Shown here one piece after another: positions 49,607 to 62,012 of a stretch of DNA of 64,000 nucleotides. Every line of letters starts with the position of its first letter. The first letter of the stretch is position 1. Made by a program: the position numbers and the translations under genes. The notes beneath the pieces are model-generated. The model saw only the letters and a program-made list of their open reading frames with translations, was not told the DNA's origin and made no database searches. Location of the stretch: contig CABFPE010000113.1 in the NCBI GenBank assembly GCA_900660155.1, positions 505,976-569,975 of the forward strand, given 5' to 3'. This DNA comes from Hofstenia miamia (taxonomy: Eukaryota > Xenacoelomorpha > Acoela > Hofsteniidae).

Positions 49607-50923
49607 TATAAAGTATGTATTTCTGTGTGCATCTGTATCAATGCTTTCAACATCCACATCATATTATATGTATTTGTTTAGTAAATTTTTTAAAAATACA
49701 AATCTTTGAGCAACACAGCCAAGCAGACCGGGGCGAATTGCAACAGGGGTAGTTGAAAGATCTGAATTCATTGCGTCGTTATGTAGGCCTTTGTGGTATT
49801 TGCAAAATGTAACTACATTGGTCTATTTGTATTTCATTCAATTTGTGTAGGCTCGAGCATTAGAATATTGTCTGTTATTATGCACCTTGTGCAATTTCTA
49901 TAAAAATTTACATAAAGTGTTTTATTGCTCAAATATTTTAGCATTTTCAATATTTAAAACAATAAAAAATGTATCACTTTTATACCTATTTATACCCTTA
50001 TTTATATCTACTCACTAATTTATATTACAATTATACAAAATATCAGCTAAAGAGTGATGGGGTAAGTTGCATCATGTTGCAACTTACTCCAAAGTAATTT
50101 AAATCCAAAATTTGAAAGAGGAAGACAATGCAAGTATTCTTACAGAACTAAAGCGAATGTAATTGAAGAGCCAAAAAATATAAATCATGTAGACCAGTAG
50201 CACTAGATTTTTAATATTAAAAAAAAATTTTTTGCTGTGAACCACATTGTAGTATGTAGTGCTGCTGATTAAAAATATATTAAATATTGTAATTGTTATT
50301 TATGCGTGCATATGGCCGCACTATGGGACGTACCCAGGATTTTGACTTGAGGGGGGGGGCAAAGAGTGACAATATAACCTCGTAGTTCATGAATTTACCG
50401 TATCCAAATGCATATTAATTTTGGAAGACACACTGACTTAAGGTCACATTGCTTGGTAACCCCTAGCTCCGCTTTTCTCTCACACCTCGAGAAAAATATT
50501 AGATTTGTCGCAAATGTGATTCAGACTAGTGATCTGTAATTTGTGTTTAAGTTTTTTTTTTGTAAGTGCTTCACTATATGCAATTTCTTGGATTCATTTC
50601 TGAATAAATTTTGATTGTTGTCAACCATCTTAATGTAAATTTTAGAATGATTCATCTATCCACACCTAGTGGGTAAATTGCAACTACTTGTATACACTTT
50701 CTATATGGAGTTTCTAAAAATTAGTTACTGAAATTAGTGAAAGTAGATAGTCAATTATTCAATGTAGAGATCAATTTTTGCAACTTAATTTAAAGTATTT
50801 TCAATAACCAGCAAATTAAGGAAATGTTTATCACATAACAATTAATGTAGATTGCACCTGTCTTCCCTACTACCAAAGAAGTAGCTATATGTTACTTGTG
50901 TAAACCTTTAAATTGCTTTTATT
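49607..50923. other. Intergenic DNA with an orphan hAT-like end
   Basis: Mostly featureless AT-rich DNA. At 50330-50360 the sequence GGGACGTACCCAGGATTTTG followed by nine Gs resembles the end of a hAT-type element (compare 408-531), but no partner end is seen. Confidence 0.4.
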
Positions 50924-51169
50924 ATGATTCATCTGCTAATTAGTCTATTACTGAATGGAATTTACATATATGCAACGTTTCAATTAATATACAAGGAGAT
51001 TACATGTCTGCCCTACGAATTAGCCTCCATAACTAATGGAAACTTAAATATTTTGCATCCCAGATCTACAGATGTAGAAATGAGCTTAGGACAAAATCTT
51101 ATCATAAAAGTTACTCTAAAATATGATTACTGTACAAGATCTTTAGTACACTGCTGTATTGTTACATAA
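50924..51169 (+). CDS. Hypothetical short secreted protein or first exon
   Basis: From ATG 50924 an 81-codon frame begins with a hydrophobic stretch (MIHLLISLLLNGIYIYATFQ) that could be a signal peptide or anchor, then STDVEMSLGQNLIIKVTLKY, and ends at TAA. Two further coding-like, cysteine-containing segments follow on the same strand (about 51372-51624 and 52001-52158). They could be later exons, but no splice pairing is certain. I recognise no family, and it may be chance. Confidence 0.2.
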   Translation: MIHLLISLLLNGIYIYATFQLIYKEITCLPYELASITNGNLNILHPRSTDVEMSLGQNLIIKVTLKYDYCTRSLVHCCIVT

Positions 51170-52168
51170 CCATCCTATTAAATTTGATAATAAAAATGTC
51201 AATCTTACTATATTCTCATTGTTTCTTACTTTAGCATTTTTTTCAATCAATGAATCAATTAATATATACTTACAAAATTATTGAATAATAGATTTTTTTA
51301 AGATATTTGACAAATATTTTTAGGTATAAAAATTTATGTTCCATATGTAAGTAGTTACAAACAGATAATGCAGTCGAGATATTGAATAGGGCAATGTATT
51401 GTGGAATATCACATGAATATAGAGTTATATGCAGAGAATACAAATATAGTTGTCCCCTTTTACTTGATCATGTTCATCCTTATTTCTCACTAACTCAAAT
51501 AGAAGTTACTATGTTCATTTCGGGTCTATTAATGAAATTTAAGCAAGAAAATTTTGATGAACTGATTTTACGTTTTCCACTTTCTTCTAAAAGGACGTTT
51601 TTCTGTCAATCTTACAAACACTAGTTTAAAGGCCGTGAAAAACAAACCCTTAACTTAGTACTCACAATAATCCATTATGCAGACTCTACAGAAATTGTAA
51701 TATAGTTTATTTAAAATGAATAGAAAACCAATTTTCAAAGTTGTAAGAAATCACTGCTGGTAGTTCCAATCACGAATATAAACATTTTACTTACCCCAGA
51801 ACATCACTGATGTATTGCCTTGCAATGAACAATAAACAGATTAGCCTGCTGATACTATTACACCAAACTGCAGCTTTAAAACTGTTAGTCATACAATATT
51901 TGTGATTTTTGCACTTTCTGCATTATTGCCATTATTTTTGCAAAATGTTTATATTAATATAGCATTGCCTCCCTCCACCCTCCAATTAAAAAAATAAGTT
52001 GACGTAAATGATGTCCAGTCTACTGTGAAAGCATGCAGTGATCAAAACAATTCCACTAGACTTTCCATAAACATTGGTCGTTATGATGATGTATTTGCAA
52101 AAAGTACTCCTTGGTTAAACAGAATTTCATACAAAGGCTGTGCTCCTTGTTTGCATTGAAAGAGCTTA

Positions 52169-55100
52169 GGTTTGTTTAACAATCAGAGAAATATTTTCTT
52201 CAATTTCTTTCATATTAAATTCTCTAATTTATTGCATTAGTAAGGAATCAAATGTCAAATATTGCGGTTTCCTTATACAGTAAAATATCATCTATGATAA
52301 ATTTTTGTCAAGAAGGAATTCTCGAACACTTACTCTATCATAATATGTAATTGATCTGTTAAAGTATCTGCCCAGATTTGCAAAAAAGTTATTCCGAATA
52401 TCATTTTTAAAATTAACACGTCAATCTGTAAAACCAACTACAATGACTAAGTATCCTAGTTTAAATCAAACTATGTATTTCAATTTGTTGTAGCACAGGC
52501 ATTTAACTTGACACTCATTATTCATTTTAATGATTTCACTCCAATTTTCAGACATTCACACAGTGTTGCTAGTAAAGAAGTTCATCAAACTAACTTGGGA
52601 TTTATTTAAGCTCTCTCATGACGTATTGTGCTTCTTTTTATGACAACATTTTTTGTAGTCCACTGAAGTCAGCTTGAAGAATTTGTGTGCTCTTTAGAAA
52701 TGACAATTTCTTTCTTTTTAATGAAGATTCAATTTTTATACTATATAATGCAAAACCTTTATTTAATACATTGCAGTGAAATTTAATATTTTTCAATAAT
52801 AATACCAATAACAATGGCAATAAATGCTTACAGGAGGAAATATTAGAATTATTACTTGAATAAAAAAAGTAATTGCATTCAATTCAGAGGGAAGTAAAGC
52901 ATTTTCAGTATATCTGGAACAGACTTGTAATGAGCTGAGCCAAGTTCAAGCACTGCTTTGTATATTCAACGAGCCCAAAATGAGGCAGTTTTAATCATTG
53001 CAAATTTTTTATTCTGCCTTTTCTTTTAAAAGTCAAAATTTCAGCAATTCAGCCCCATAATTTGAACGAAAAAATCCCAATCAACGAACCGCTTTTTTTC
53101 TGCTGCCTTTTGGTGCAAGCATTGGTTGAAAAATGTTAGAGACACGTCCCTGTACTATGGAAGTGGCACACTCCTCCAATGCACCTTTGGGAATAAAATA
53201 GTAAGAAAGCAGTATTTTTTTATAGAAAGCAGATAGGAAGTCACTTAAAAAGAACTAGGTTCCAATATGTTAAAGAAGGAAACTTTTTGCTAGTATGATC
53301 AATAAAGACTTAACACTAGAATTAACATTACTCCTTGAGATTCATTTTACAGGTACCATTTCAATTAAAGAATTATGTAGAAGAATAACAAAATTTTACT
53401 TACGGAAATTCAAATAAATTATTGATATTTTTAGAGGTGTATACTCCTGCTGTTATTTTTAATGAATGTATATGCAAGTAAAAAAATTCAATTTGAGACA
53501 ATTTTGACCAATTTGGTACTTCTAATGTTAAAATACATCGCAATTTTAGCAATTTTGGATTCTCTAGAATTTGAACAAAAGTTGTTTCAACAGAAAAAGT
53601 TAGAAAAACAAAATCAAATAAATTTGAAGAACGTTGCCATTGTGCGTGACAGATACATTTTTCTGATCATGCGGATGTTGTCATTGATAGACTGAAATCA
53701 GCTCAACGTGAGAGACAAAAGTACAAGAGAGAGTGAAAGTGGAAGATAAAGAGGTCTTTTAACATGCAGAATATATTATTTTAGGTGGAAAAACAGATGG
53801 AATATTTGTTCTACGTAGGCAAAGAGGACAATGTTACAGAGAAACCATATTGGAAGAGCAGTACATACTTATTGAAGAGCTTGGAGAGTTTTGTTTTTTA
53901 TCATGTCTTTCTAAAATGTTGTACTAAACAATGCTAATTAACACAGAAACTGTTCTAATAATATTTTTTAAAAGGCCAAACCAAATCCTCCTCAAATGAC
54001 ACATTAAAGATGTCTATTTGGTTTAAATCAATACATTAAAATCGAAAGTAGTAAAAATGCACATTTATTAAATCTTGTTTAAGCTGATCAATACTTAGTG
54101 CGAAGAAAATATCTTAATTTACTAAATTTAATAAATATATTCCTTGGAATTAGCATTTTAGGAGACGTGCAAACGTCAAAACCCCCCTGAATCCGCCACT
54201 GATGTCGAATATTTTCAAGATATGGCAAAAATCTTAAAAGAAGTAACCGCACAAAGAAACTAAAACGTCTTCCTAAGTACATATTAAATATATTGAAAGT
54301 AAATATGAATTCATAGCATAGCCTACCTATAATGTTCAAAACACAATTCATTTTGAATATGCTCAATCACATTTCAAATTTGGCAGTGACTCTATTCTCA
54401 AAATATCCAATAGCTTGAGTTTCAAATGGCATGTGCAATAAATACAAAATTAGAATCTTATTTAAATCATGCCAACTTACTTAATGCAATTGCTTTTAGT
54501 TGAATTATTGAAAATCAAACTGAAAATTTTCCATCCAAGCTCAATAAATATCTTGTGAATGGTCGAATTAGTCAGTTTGTGAAACTACATTAAAAATGTA
54601 ATTGGCACAGTTTGGTTTTGCTGAACAAAGAACTTCTGTTATGGTCAGCAGATCCAGCTTAGAAACAAAGTTTCTATCAATCTCAAAACTGGCATTAAAC
54701 TAAAAGTTTATGTCAACCTCAAATGAAGTTGTCTGAATTGTGGTTTTTATTTATTGCTATGGTGCAGCATTTATATTGGAAACCTCGAGAAGGTTATTCT
54801 ACAATAATAAAATCAATTGACATGTGTAATTTGCATGCCTAATTAAAATATAATATCTGTCATGCATGATATCAAAATTTGACTTTTCACATCCACCCAT
54901 TAGAATTTGAATTGGATTCATATGTTCATATATGGTATTGAATTGTACACATAAAAACAAAAGACAAAAATTTTATCTAAGGCTTTTTTAAATATGAAGT
55001 TTTGCTGACTGTCCAGTTGCAATTTTAAATTTGAATGACTGTAGTTTATTACTATCATTTAAGGTTTGATAATGCGCAAAATGCTTACCAGTTTGCGATT

Positions 55101-55778
55101 ACAGTGTGCAACCAAAACATGAGTTTGGCAATGCAATTGATGTGCACTAGCTTGATTTTGCTCATTTAGTTGCTCAAATTCCTGTAAAATTTATGACCAG
55201 TTAAATTGTTCAAATTATAATAAATGAAGTAATAAAGTTTTTCCAATTTAATGCAATATTTCATTCAAATATTATAACAATATCTGGATTTTTGGCTTTG
55301 CAAATATGATATTATATATGCAATTAGGTTTGAGATAGCAAAAAATTGCATGTGGGTATATCTTCACAAACCTAGGAAGTAGATTATGATCAGAGATGGA
55401 CTTTTCAAGTGAATAAACCTGACTTAAAGTTGATCTGAGCTGAAAAATGCAAAAATATCTAGAAAAAGGAATCCATAAAAATCAAATAGATCCTATCCAA
55501 AAAATTACAAAACCCCATTTTGGATTTAAATTTTAGCTTAGAAAAAAGTCAAGGAGTCCAAAGTTGATTTTCGAATTATCTGGTGGGAAGAATAAATATA
55601 CTTTAAATAAGTGGTTGGTTTTTTATAGAAAATGGAAAATTCAGACCAATTTGCAGTGGGGTTGTGTGTAACATCACACTTTGTAATTGTACATCACTAA
55701 CTGAATATAAAGTGATTTCAAAACATACACTTTGAATAAATAAAGAGTATCATAATTTGTTGTGGATTTAGTAATTTA
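52169..55778. other. Intergenic DNA with weak coding-like patches
   Basis: Two plus-strand patches read like protein in broken frames: ADVVIDRLKSAQRERQKYKR at about 53670-53738, and, after TTTTAG at 53785, KTDGIFVLRRQRGQCYRET continuing to a TAA near 53926. At 54175-54202 (minus strand) CAGTGGCGGATTCAGGGGGG resembles a hAT-type or LINE terminus without a partner. Otherwise no feature. Confidence 0.35.
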
Positions 55779-56453
55779 CCCTTTTTTGTTTCTCTTATAA
55801 GTATTGCAACACTCATCTTCACAATTTATTTCTGTAATGCTTATAACACAATATTTTTTATTTTTACACTAGGCTCAAGATTGGCATTGTGAATTCAAAT
55901 TTCCTTGTAGTGTTTTCAACAGAAATTTAGTTTTTTCCCATTCACATGTGAAGGTGTACCCTAAAAACTATCTCAATAAATATACATTCTATGTAAATTA
56001 TAGTATAAAATCGAATTCAGCATTAGAAATTTAGTTTATTTTAATTTTTTTTCTCGAATTCATTCTGTAGATTTTTTGAATTATGAATAGTGTAAAATTT
56101 TGAAAGAGCCATTACATCACAAATTTTGATGAAAATTCAACCAATGTAATGGGATTTTGGCAAAATTTGAGTGGTAAAATTTTTGAAACAACTGAATACA
56201 TTTATGCAAAACTTACAGGATAAAATAAACTTTTCAGTGTAAATTCGATTTTTTCAATATAATTTACATAGCATGTATATTTATAGAGATAGTTTTTAGG
56301 GTGGCTCTTCACAGATGAATAGGAGGAAAGCTAAATTTCTGATGAATTCACAATCCCAAACTTAAGCCTAGTGCTAAAAATCAAAGATAACTTGTTCTTC
56401 ATTGCAGAAATATATTGTGAAGATCAGTGTTGCAATACTTATGAGCGCGACTG
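55779..56453. mobile_element. Long-armed MITE (Tc1/mariner-type ends)
   Basis: Two arms of about 300 bp pair over most of the length: ATAAGTATTGCAACACTCAT at 55797 against its inverted counterpart near 56425-56443, CACTAGGCT, CACCCTAAAAACTATCTC and TATGTAAATTATA. The right end reads GCGCGACTG then TA, as in Tc1-like elements; the left end is more decayed and its limit is approximate. Non-coding. Confidence 0.75.
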
Positions 56454-58271
56454 TACATTGCTTCTGAAATTATAAGATGCTCTAGTTTTGGTGAAATTTG
56501 AAATTTGTCTTCTTTAGTTTGACGTTGAAGTTTAAAAATTTAAGGAATTAAGATGACCTCTTACATGTTGATGTGATGAAAATATTGTTGAAACGCAGCT
56601 TTAACCAAGGAATTGTTAACACCTGCTTGGGAATTTTTGCAGTTATAGTACTGAAATCTGCATTAATATTTTCTTGTTCGAATTTTAGAAAAATATTCAT
56701 AAAATTGTCAATGTCCAGGTTTTGGTAGGTTGTCAAACAGTGGACCTTTGAAAAGATTGATCATAAATTTTATGATGTACCTCATTAAGTTGAGACAAAG
56801 ATATAATAATGCCGAATTTAAGGACTACAAGTCACACAGATATGCAGATTTTAGAAGAATATGTTTTCATCAAAACAATTTATGGCCTCGCACAATACCA
56901 GAAGCCCGTGACAATTGACCACAGAAGAAACATAGTATTTGGTCATATTTGGTCTTTACTTGGAATCTAGAATTGACTGCTTTGCTCATTGAACAACCAC
57001 ATCACTTTCTATCACCTTGTGTAATAAAGTGTTGCCATTTATTTGAAGACATGGGGGAATTGAACCGTTAAAATTGGAGACTTTATCAAATGTTAAATTT
57101 CCAAGAGCAAATACCACGGACTCTAAAGGCTAAAGTAAGGAGGAATTTTATTGCTTGTTTTGACCTCGTGCTGAACCGCGAATTAATAAGTCCAGGGATT
57201 ATTCAGGAAGGTTATTGAGGAGCAGCAGGTTTCATCCAGGTCAACAACCAATTTTCTACCACCACCTAAGAATTATCTAATGTCCGAAATTTCAAATGAA
57301 ACCAGTTTTATTTAACTTTGAGCAGTTATTGTATTATATTTATTGAAGCATAGAGATCAGTACGCTTTGTAGAGGAGACTGACAAAAAACCAAGACTGGG
57401 CATAGGGCTAATTGGATCTCCTTTCTTTACGGATTCTCCACTATACATCAAACTCAAATTTAACGTGCATTAAATATAATCGTTTTAACCAAATAGCTAT
57501 ACCAACAATGCTATCGAGTCGGCGAATATTTTACTGTTGGATTATTTCAAGGAAAATTATATATAATATTGTGGTTTCCCAGCCTAAATCCGGTCAAAAC
57601 CACTTCATTCCAATTCTGCATTTCTTACGACACTTTTTTTTAGAAAAATCCTACAATTTTGAGCTTGCTAGACCAAAGTTGGGTAAGTTAAAAACGATCA
57701 GTAAAATCTGTGCATTGAATTGAAAATTCTAGATTCAGTTTTTCAGGAGTATTGATACTAATATTCAATTTTTAACCGCTTAAGAAATTATATAGCATTT
57801 ACTACAACGGTAGTGAATTTTTTCTAATAGCTGAGTCCAACATCTGTTTACGAACTTGGATTTTTCCGAATTTAAGCTGTCCTGTCACAAAGTACCTCTA
57901 GTTACATTTTGCAACTTTCAACAATTTTAATTATTATAACTCACAATATTTCTCTAAAAGTTCAGGAATATAGAAAGCGTTTTCAAATTATTTTCACTTT
58001 AGCAAAATATAATTTCGTCAACATTTCCTTAAGAATGACTATATTTCTCCAATGGTAGTTTCATTAAATTACCCCTTATGATAGATTACAAGGACGACGC
58101 AAAGGTGGGTAATTTTTAACTGGAACTCCACAAATAGATATTTTAATTCAATCATTAAATCGATTTTTGTATTTAAGACAATAGGTTATTGCCAACTTTT
58201 GGAAAGAGTCAGAGCAAATTTATTGCGCAATATATATATACAAGATCTACAAACTAACACATGACAAAAAA
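56454..58271. other. Intergenic DNA
   Basis: AT-rich with some mixed-composition stretches (57000-57290). No open frame with a recognisable domain, no RNA gene and no repeat was identified. Confidence 0.4.
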
Positions 58272-58692
58272 TAAATTTGAACAAATAACTAGAAATTAAT
58301 TTGTACAATATATAATAATATAATCAATGTTTGAGTGGATGTTTGTGTAGGTGCCCAATGTTGGATGTATGTTTCGAATGCATGAAGTGTATTACCGTCC
58401 CCTAATTTATACTGTTTTATTACAAGAAATTGTTTCATAATCTAAATTATTCCAAAATTAATTGATGTGTGAGGAAAGCCATTATAATTTTTATCTAAAC
58501 TAAAAAATTTTTGCGATCGCTCATTTAATTTAATATAGTCATTAAGGAAAAGGAAGATGTTTGTAGATATTTGAATTTAAATAAGATAGATAGCATATGC
58601 ATATGAATGTGATAGAACGGAGATAATATTTTATATTTATTACGATATACTGATGCTTCGTCATGCTTTTGTGCAAAGTTTAGAGTTTTTAT

Positions 58693-58693
58693 N
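58693..58693. other. Single-N gap with exact 421-bp flanking duplication
   Basis: 58272-58692 equals 58694-59114 base for base, as when two overlapping contig ends are joined by one N without trimming. Confidence 0.95.
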
Positions 58694-58946
58694 TAAATTT
58701 GAACAAATAACTAGAAATTAATTTGTACAATATATAATAATATAATCAATGTTTGAGTGGATGTTTGTGTAGGTGCCCAATGTTGGATGTATGTTTCGAA
58801 TGCATGAAGTGTATTACCGTCCCCTAATTTATACTGTTTTATTACAAGAAATTGTTTCATAATCTAAATTATTCCAAAATTAATTGATGTGTGAGGAAAG
58901 CCATTATAATTTTTATCTAAACTAAAAAATTTTTGCGATCGCTCAT

Positions 58947-60105
58947 TTAATTTAATATAGTCATTAAGGAAAAGGAAGATGTTTGTAGATATTTGAATTT
59001 AAATAAGATAGATAGCATATGCATATGAATGTGATAGAACGGAGATAATATTTTATATTTATTACGATATACTGATGCTTCGTCATGCTTTTGTGCAAAG
59101 TTTAGAGTTTTTATGCACCAATTAAATGTCTTTGATAGAAGCATACGATGTTTCGAATTTAGGTTAGTTAAAAGAAAAGAACAGTATTGAAAATGAGACA
59201 AACAGAAAGCATGTATCAGTTGTTTATGATAATTGCTTGAGATTACATTGCACAAGTGATAACGATATCTAATGCCTGCAGTCATTTTTAAAATCTTATT
59301 CAGTAAAAACTTTTCAAATTTTAATTCATTATCTATCTCCACTCCCAAATAGCTGACTGACTCATTCTGCTTTATTGGCTTATTATTTATCTTAAGTTTT
59401 ATATCACTTATTAGCTTTCTTTGTGCCTTCCGTGAGAAAATTATAAATTGAGTTTTTTCAATATTTAGTTTCAGTTGATTATTAGTAAAATAATTGTTTA
59501 ATTTTTCTATATCTTTTTGGAGGTTTTTTGTAGCATCAAAAGCATTTTTTACGGTACTTATTAGGCATGTGTCGTCGGCATATTGGTAAATGTCGCTGTG
59601 TTTAACATGTTTTATTATATCATTTACAAAAATTGCAAATAAAATAGGGTCAGTCGTAACATAACTTGATTTTTTACTGTTTAATATTACACGCTGCTAT
59701 CTGTTTTTTAAGAAGTTCATTATTAAATTAATTGAATTAACACCAAAATTATAATTTATAAGCTTGTCTTGCAAGATATCGAAATTCATTGAATTGAATG
59801 CCTTACTTAAATCTAGTAGTGCTACACAACTGCAGTTATTATGAGATATATTAGACTTAATTTGTTGCGTGATCGACTAATAATTGTTTTCCAAAAAATG
59901 GGAGATTATAAGAAGCGGTTGATTTGTTGGTATCAAGATTTTTAACAATTTTTTCTAATTCATTGATTGCAGCAAGTCTAAAGGAAAATTGTTTTGATTG
60001 TTTGAGATTATCAGAATTTTGTTTTTTCTTATAAGATGGGAAATTGAAATTTAGTAGTTTTGTTATTAATATATGTACACAGTGCATGATCACTAAATCA
60101 TTCAA
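58947..60105 (-). pseudogene. LINE ORF2 reverse transcriptase domain (broken)
   Basis: In order on the minus strand: NELEKIVKNLDTNKSTASYN (N-terminal RT block), VALLDLSKAFNSMNFDIL (motif A; the usual KAFD is KAFN, so the catalytic D is changed), a corrupted GVPQGS region ending TDPILFAIFVNDI, YADDTCLIS (motif C, intact), IEKTQFIIFS, and SYLGVEIDNELKFEK followed by a C-terminal part to 58947. Several stops and shifts make it inactive. Confidence 0.85.
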
Positions 60106-60756
60106 ACATTAAAGATTTGAAAGAAATTTCAGAATTAGTAAAAAAGTAATCAATTAAATTGTCCATGCGAGTTGGACAAACCGTATTTACACAATGAAGG
60201 TTACAAGTAGCACACAATTCATTTATAGAATTTCGTTCATAAGAGTTAAAGTAATTAATATTAAAGTCACCGAATATATTTAGAGAGTTATAATCATTAA
60301 ATATTTCAGATATTTCGTATATTTTACAATTTAAAGATTCGACTAGATAATTTTTATTTGGATTATAAGTTATGTTTATCAAATCTTTTTGGAAACAGTT
60401 CTCCATTGATTTTATTTCTATCCACAGCGATTCAAATATTTCGTGATTAAGTTCATATTCAGATTTACGGGTTGGCTTTAAAGATTTTGGCACAATTATC
60501 AAAATCCACCACCTCTACCTATTCGATTCTTAGTAAAAACCTCAAAATTTTGTCGGTCTAGGTTAAACAAGTTAGGGTCGATATCAGGCTTAAGCCACGT
60601 TTCTGTAATTATGAATATTGCATTTGTTCCAATTTTTGTAATTAATTTTAAGAAATAGTTTCTGTTTGCATTAAGACTTCTTTCGTTAATATATATATAT
60701 TTGAAGTTATCAGAATAGTTTTTTAATTTGAGTTCAATTTCTGTTTCACTTAGCAT
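60098..60756 (-). pseudogene. LINE ORF2 endonuclease domain (frameshifted)
   Basis: APE-type endonuclease that nicks target DNA for LINE insertion. Visible motifs: NERSLNANR, FIITETWLKPDIDPN (catalytic E), GRGGG at the end of the first part (stop near 60500), then, after a shift, NIFGDFNINYF and CPTRMDNLIDYFFTN. The conserved order is intact; one frameshift separates the two parts. Confidence 0.8.
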
Positions 60757-60990
60757 AGGACCTGCATTTGTTTCTATGTCACCAGAAAGGATTAATTTTA
60801 AAAGAAAAAATACCTAGTAGGTTGTTTATTAATCAATGCACTTATTTTGGTAGCACACATGTAGTAATTGAGATGTGAGTGCCTTCTGTGTTGTGTTTGG
60901 ATGTGAGCATGCATATAATATATAGTTACATTTCGAAAAGCAAAATATATAACTAAATAATAAGTAAAAAAATTTACCAGTTTGATTGAT

Positions 60991-61206
60991 TTAGGCATTT
61001 TGAGGATAGATGGATGGGGTCGGAAGGAGACTTCGACGCGTTGAGGAGCTTGTGACTTTTGCATAAGAGATGTAAGGAGCACGGAATGATGAGAGAGTGA
61101 TTTGGCGTGGACTGAGATGATTCTTTAAGATATGAGTCATTAGCTTGATTCCATTTCGAGAAAGATGTATCCCATCAATGGCTAAGAGGCTACTGTTGAC
61201 AGTTCT
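60991..61206 (-). pseudogene. LINE ORF1 C-terminus with SGNH-esterase motif
   Basis: It reads NSSLLAIDGIHLSRNGIKLM, with DGIH matching the catalytic D-x-x-H block of SGNH/GDSL-type esterase domains found in ORF1 of some LINEs. It ends at a stop at 60991. Everything upstream of the N at 61207 is lost or misjoined. Confidence 0.55.
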
Positions 61207-61207
61207 T
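61207..61207. other. Single-N gap
   Basis: About 30 bases after the N (to 61238) repeat 61133-61163 with one mismatch. The join interrupts LINE ORF1 and creates a false open frame across the N. Confidence 0.8.
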
Positions 61208-61520
61208 NAGTCATTTGCTTGATTCCATTTCGAGAAAGAAAAATAAGTGGAATGAAAGTAATAGATCAAAATCATAGTAAGTTGACTAGTTTGGTACTAA
61301 TAATAAAAATCAATATATAACTCATAAAAATATTTTCAAAGAAAAATCATCTTTTTGAGATAACAAAAAATGTTACTAGTGCTTCATATTTCTATCAGCA
61401 CCAAAAAGAAATTTTTCTAGAAAAACAAAAGTCCGATGTGGCAGCTAGTCATAATCACTGATGGCAAAATTGGTTCTGACAACTTAGCTTATGTAAATGA
61501 TGTAATCAGAGTTAAATATC

Positions 61521-62012
61521 TTAAAGTTTGACATCAAAACATGAGGTGTCCGAGTGAAGATCACGATGGTGTGAGATAAGGTTTGCTATCTTTTGAGATT
61601 TGGGTTTCCTGAGAAGTGTTTCCTGCACCTGTAGTTCTTTTCCAGTTGAAGTAGATGTCCGTGGTCGGCCTGAAATTTGTTTGTTGATATTCTGAACGGT
61701 TCCATCTTCTTCAAATTTGATTCTGATGCGGGCAATGGTCCGACGATTGGGTGGCGGTTTTGCAAATTGATTTGTGAACCGGCTTTGCACTTCAGTGGCT
61801 TTTTCGGTCTTTCAATAGCATTTCAGGACAAACTTTCTTTCTTCGAAACTAAGTTGATTTCCTGCCATAGTTTCAGTAATTCAGGATATCTGCAACACAA
61901 AAAAAGACTGAGTACATTTATAATTATCATCAATTTGAACATTTCGATTTGTGTCCATAAATAAAGGTTTTCTCATAATTCTAAGAGTGAGTACATTTTT
62001 TGAGACACCCTG
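61521..62012 (-). mobile_element. 5' part of a Tc1/mariner-type element with transposase N-terminus
   Basis: The right end, read on the minus strand, is CAGGGTGTCTCAAAAAATGT after TA, a typical terminal repeat; no left partner was found, so the element is truncated. The transposase starts at ATG 61868 (MAGNQLSFEERKFVLKCY), has TGA at codon 19, then continues with a helix-turn-helix region (NRRTIARIRIKFEEDGTVQN, GRPRTS linker) to a stop at 61521. No catalytic core is present. Confidence 0.7.

Larger units (their letters stand above)
58272..61206 (-). mobile_element. Non-LTR retrotransposon (LINE) with ORF1 tail, endonuclease and reverse transcriptase
   Basis: A minus-strand element in the order ORF1 tail (61206-60991), APE-type endonuclease (60756-60098), reverse transcriptase (60105 to about 58947) and 3' end. 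The overall layout is that of the CR1/Jockey/L2 range. It is damaged by several frameshifts and stops, and two N gaps lie at 58693 and 61207. The 421-bp duplication near its 3' end is an assembly artefact, so the true element is shorter than this span. Confidence 0.85.

Noticed and set aside
60991..61275. Open frame crossing the N at 61207
   Set aside because: The part beyond the N repeats the part before it in another frame, so the join is artificial; only the 61206-60991 part is used.
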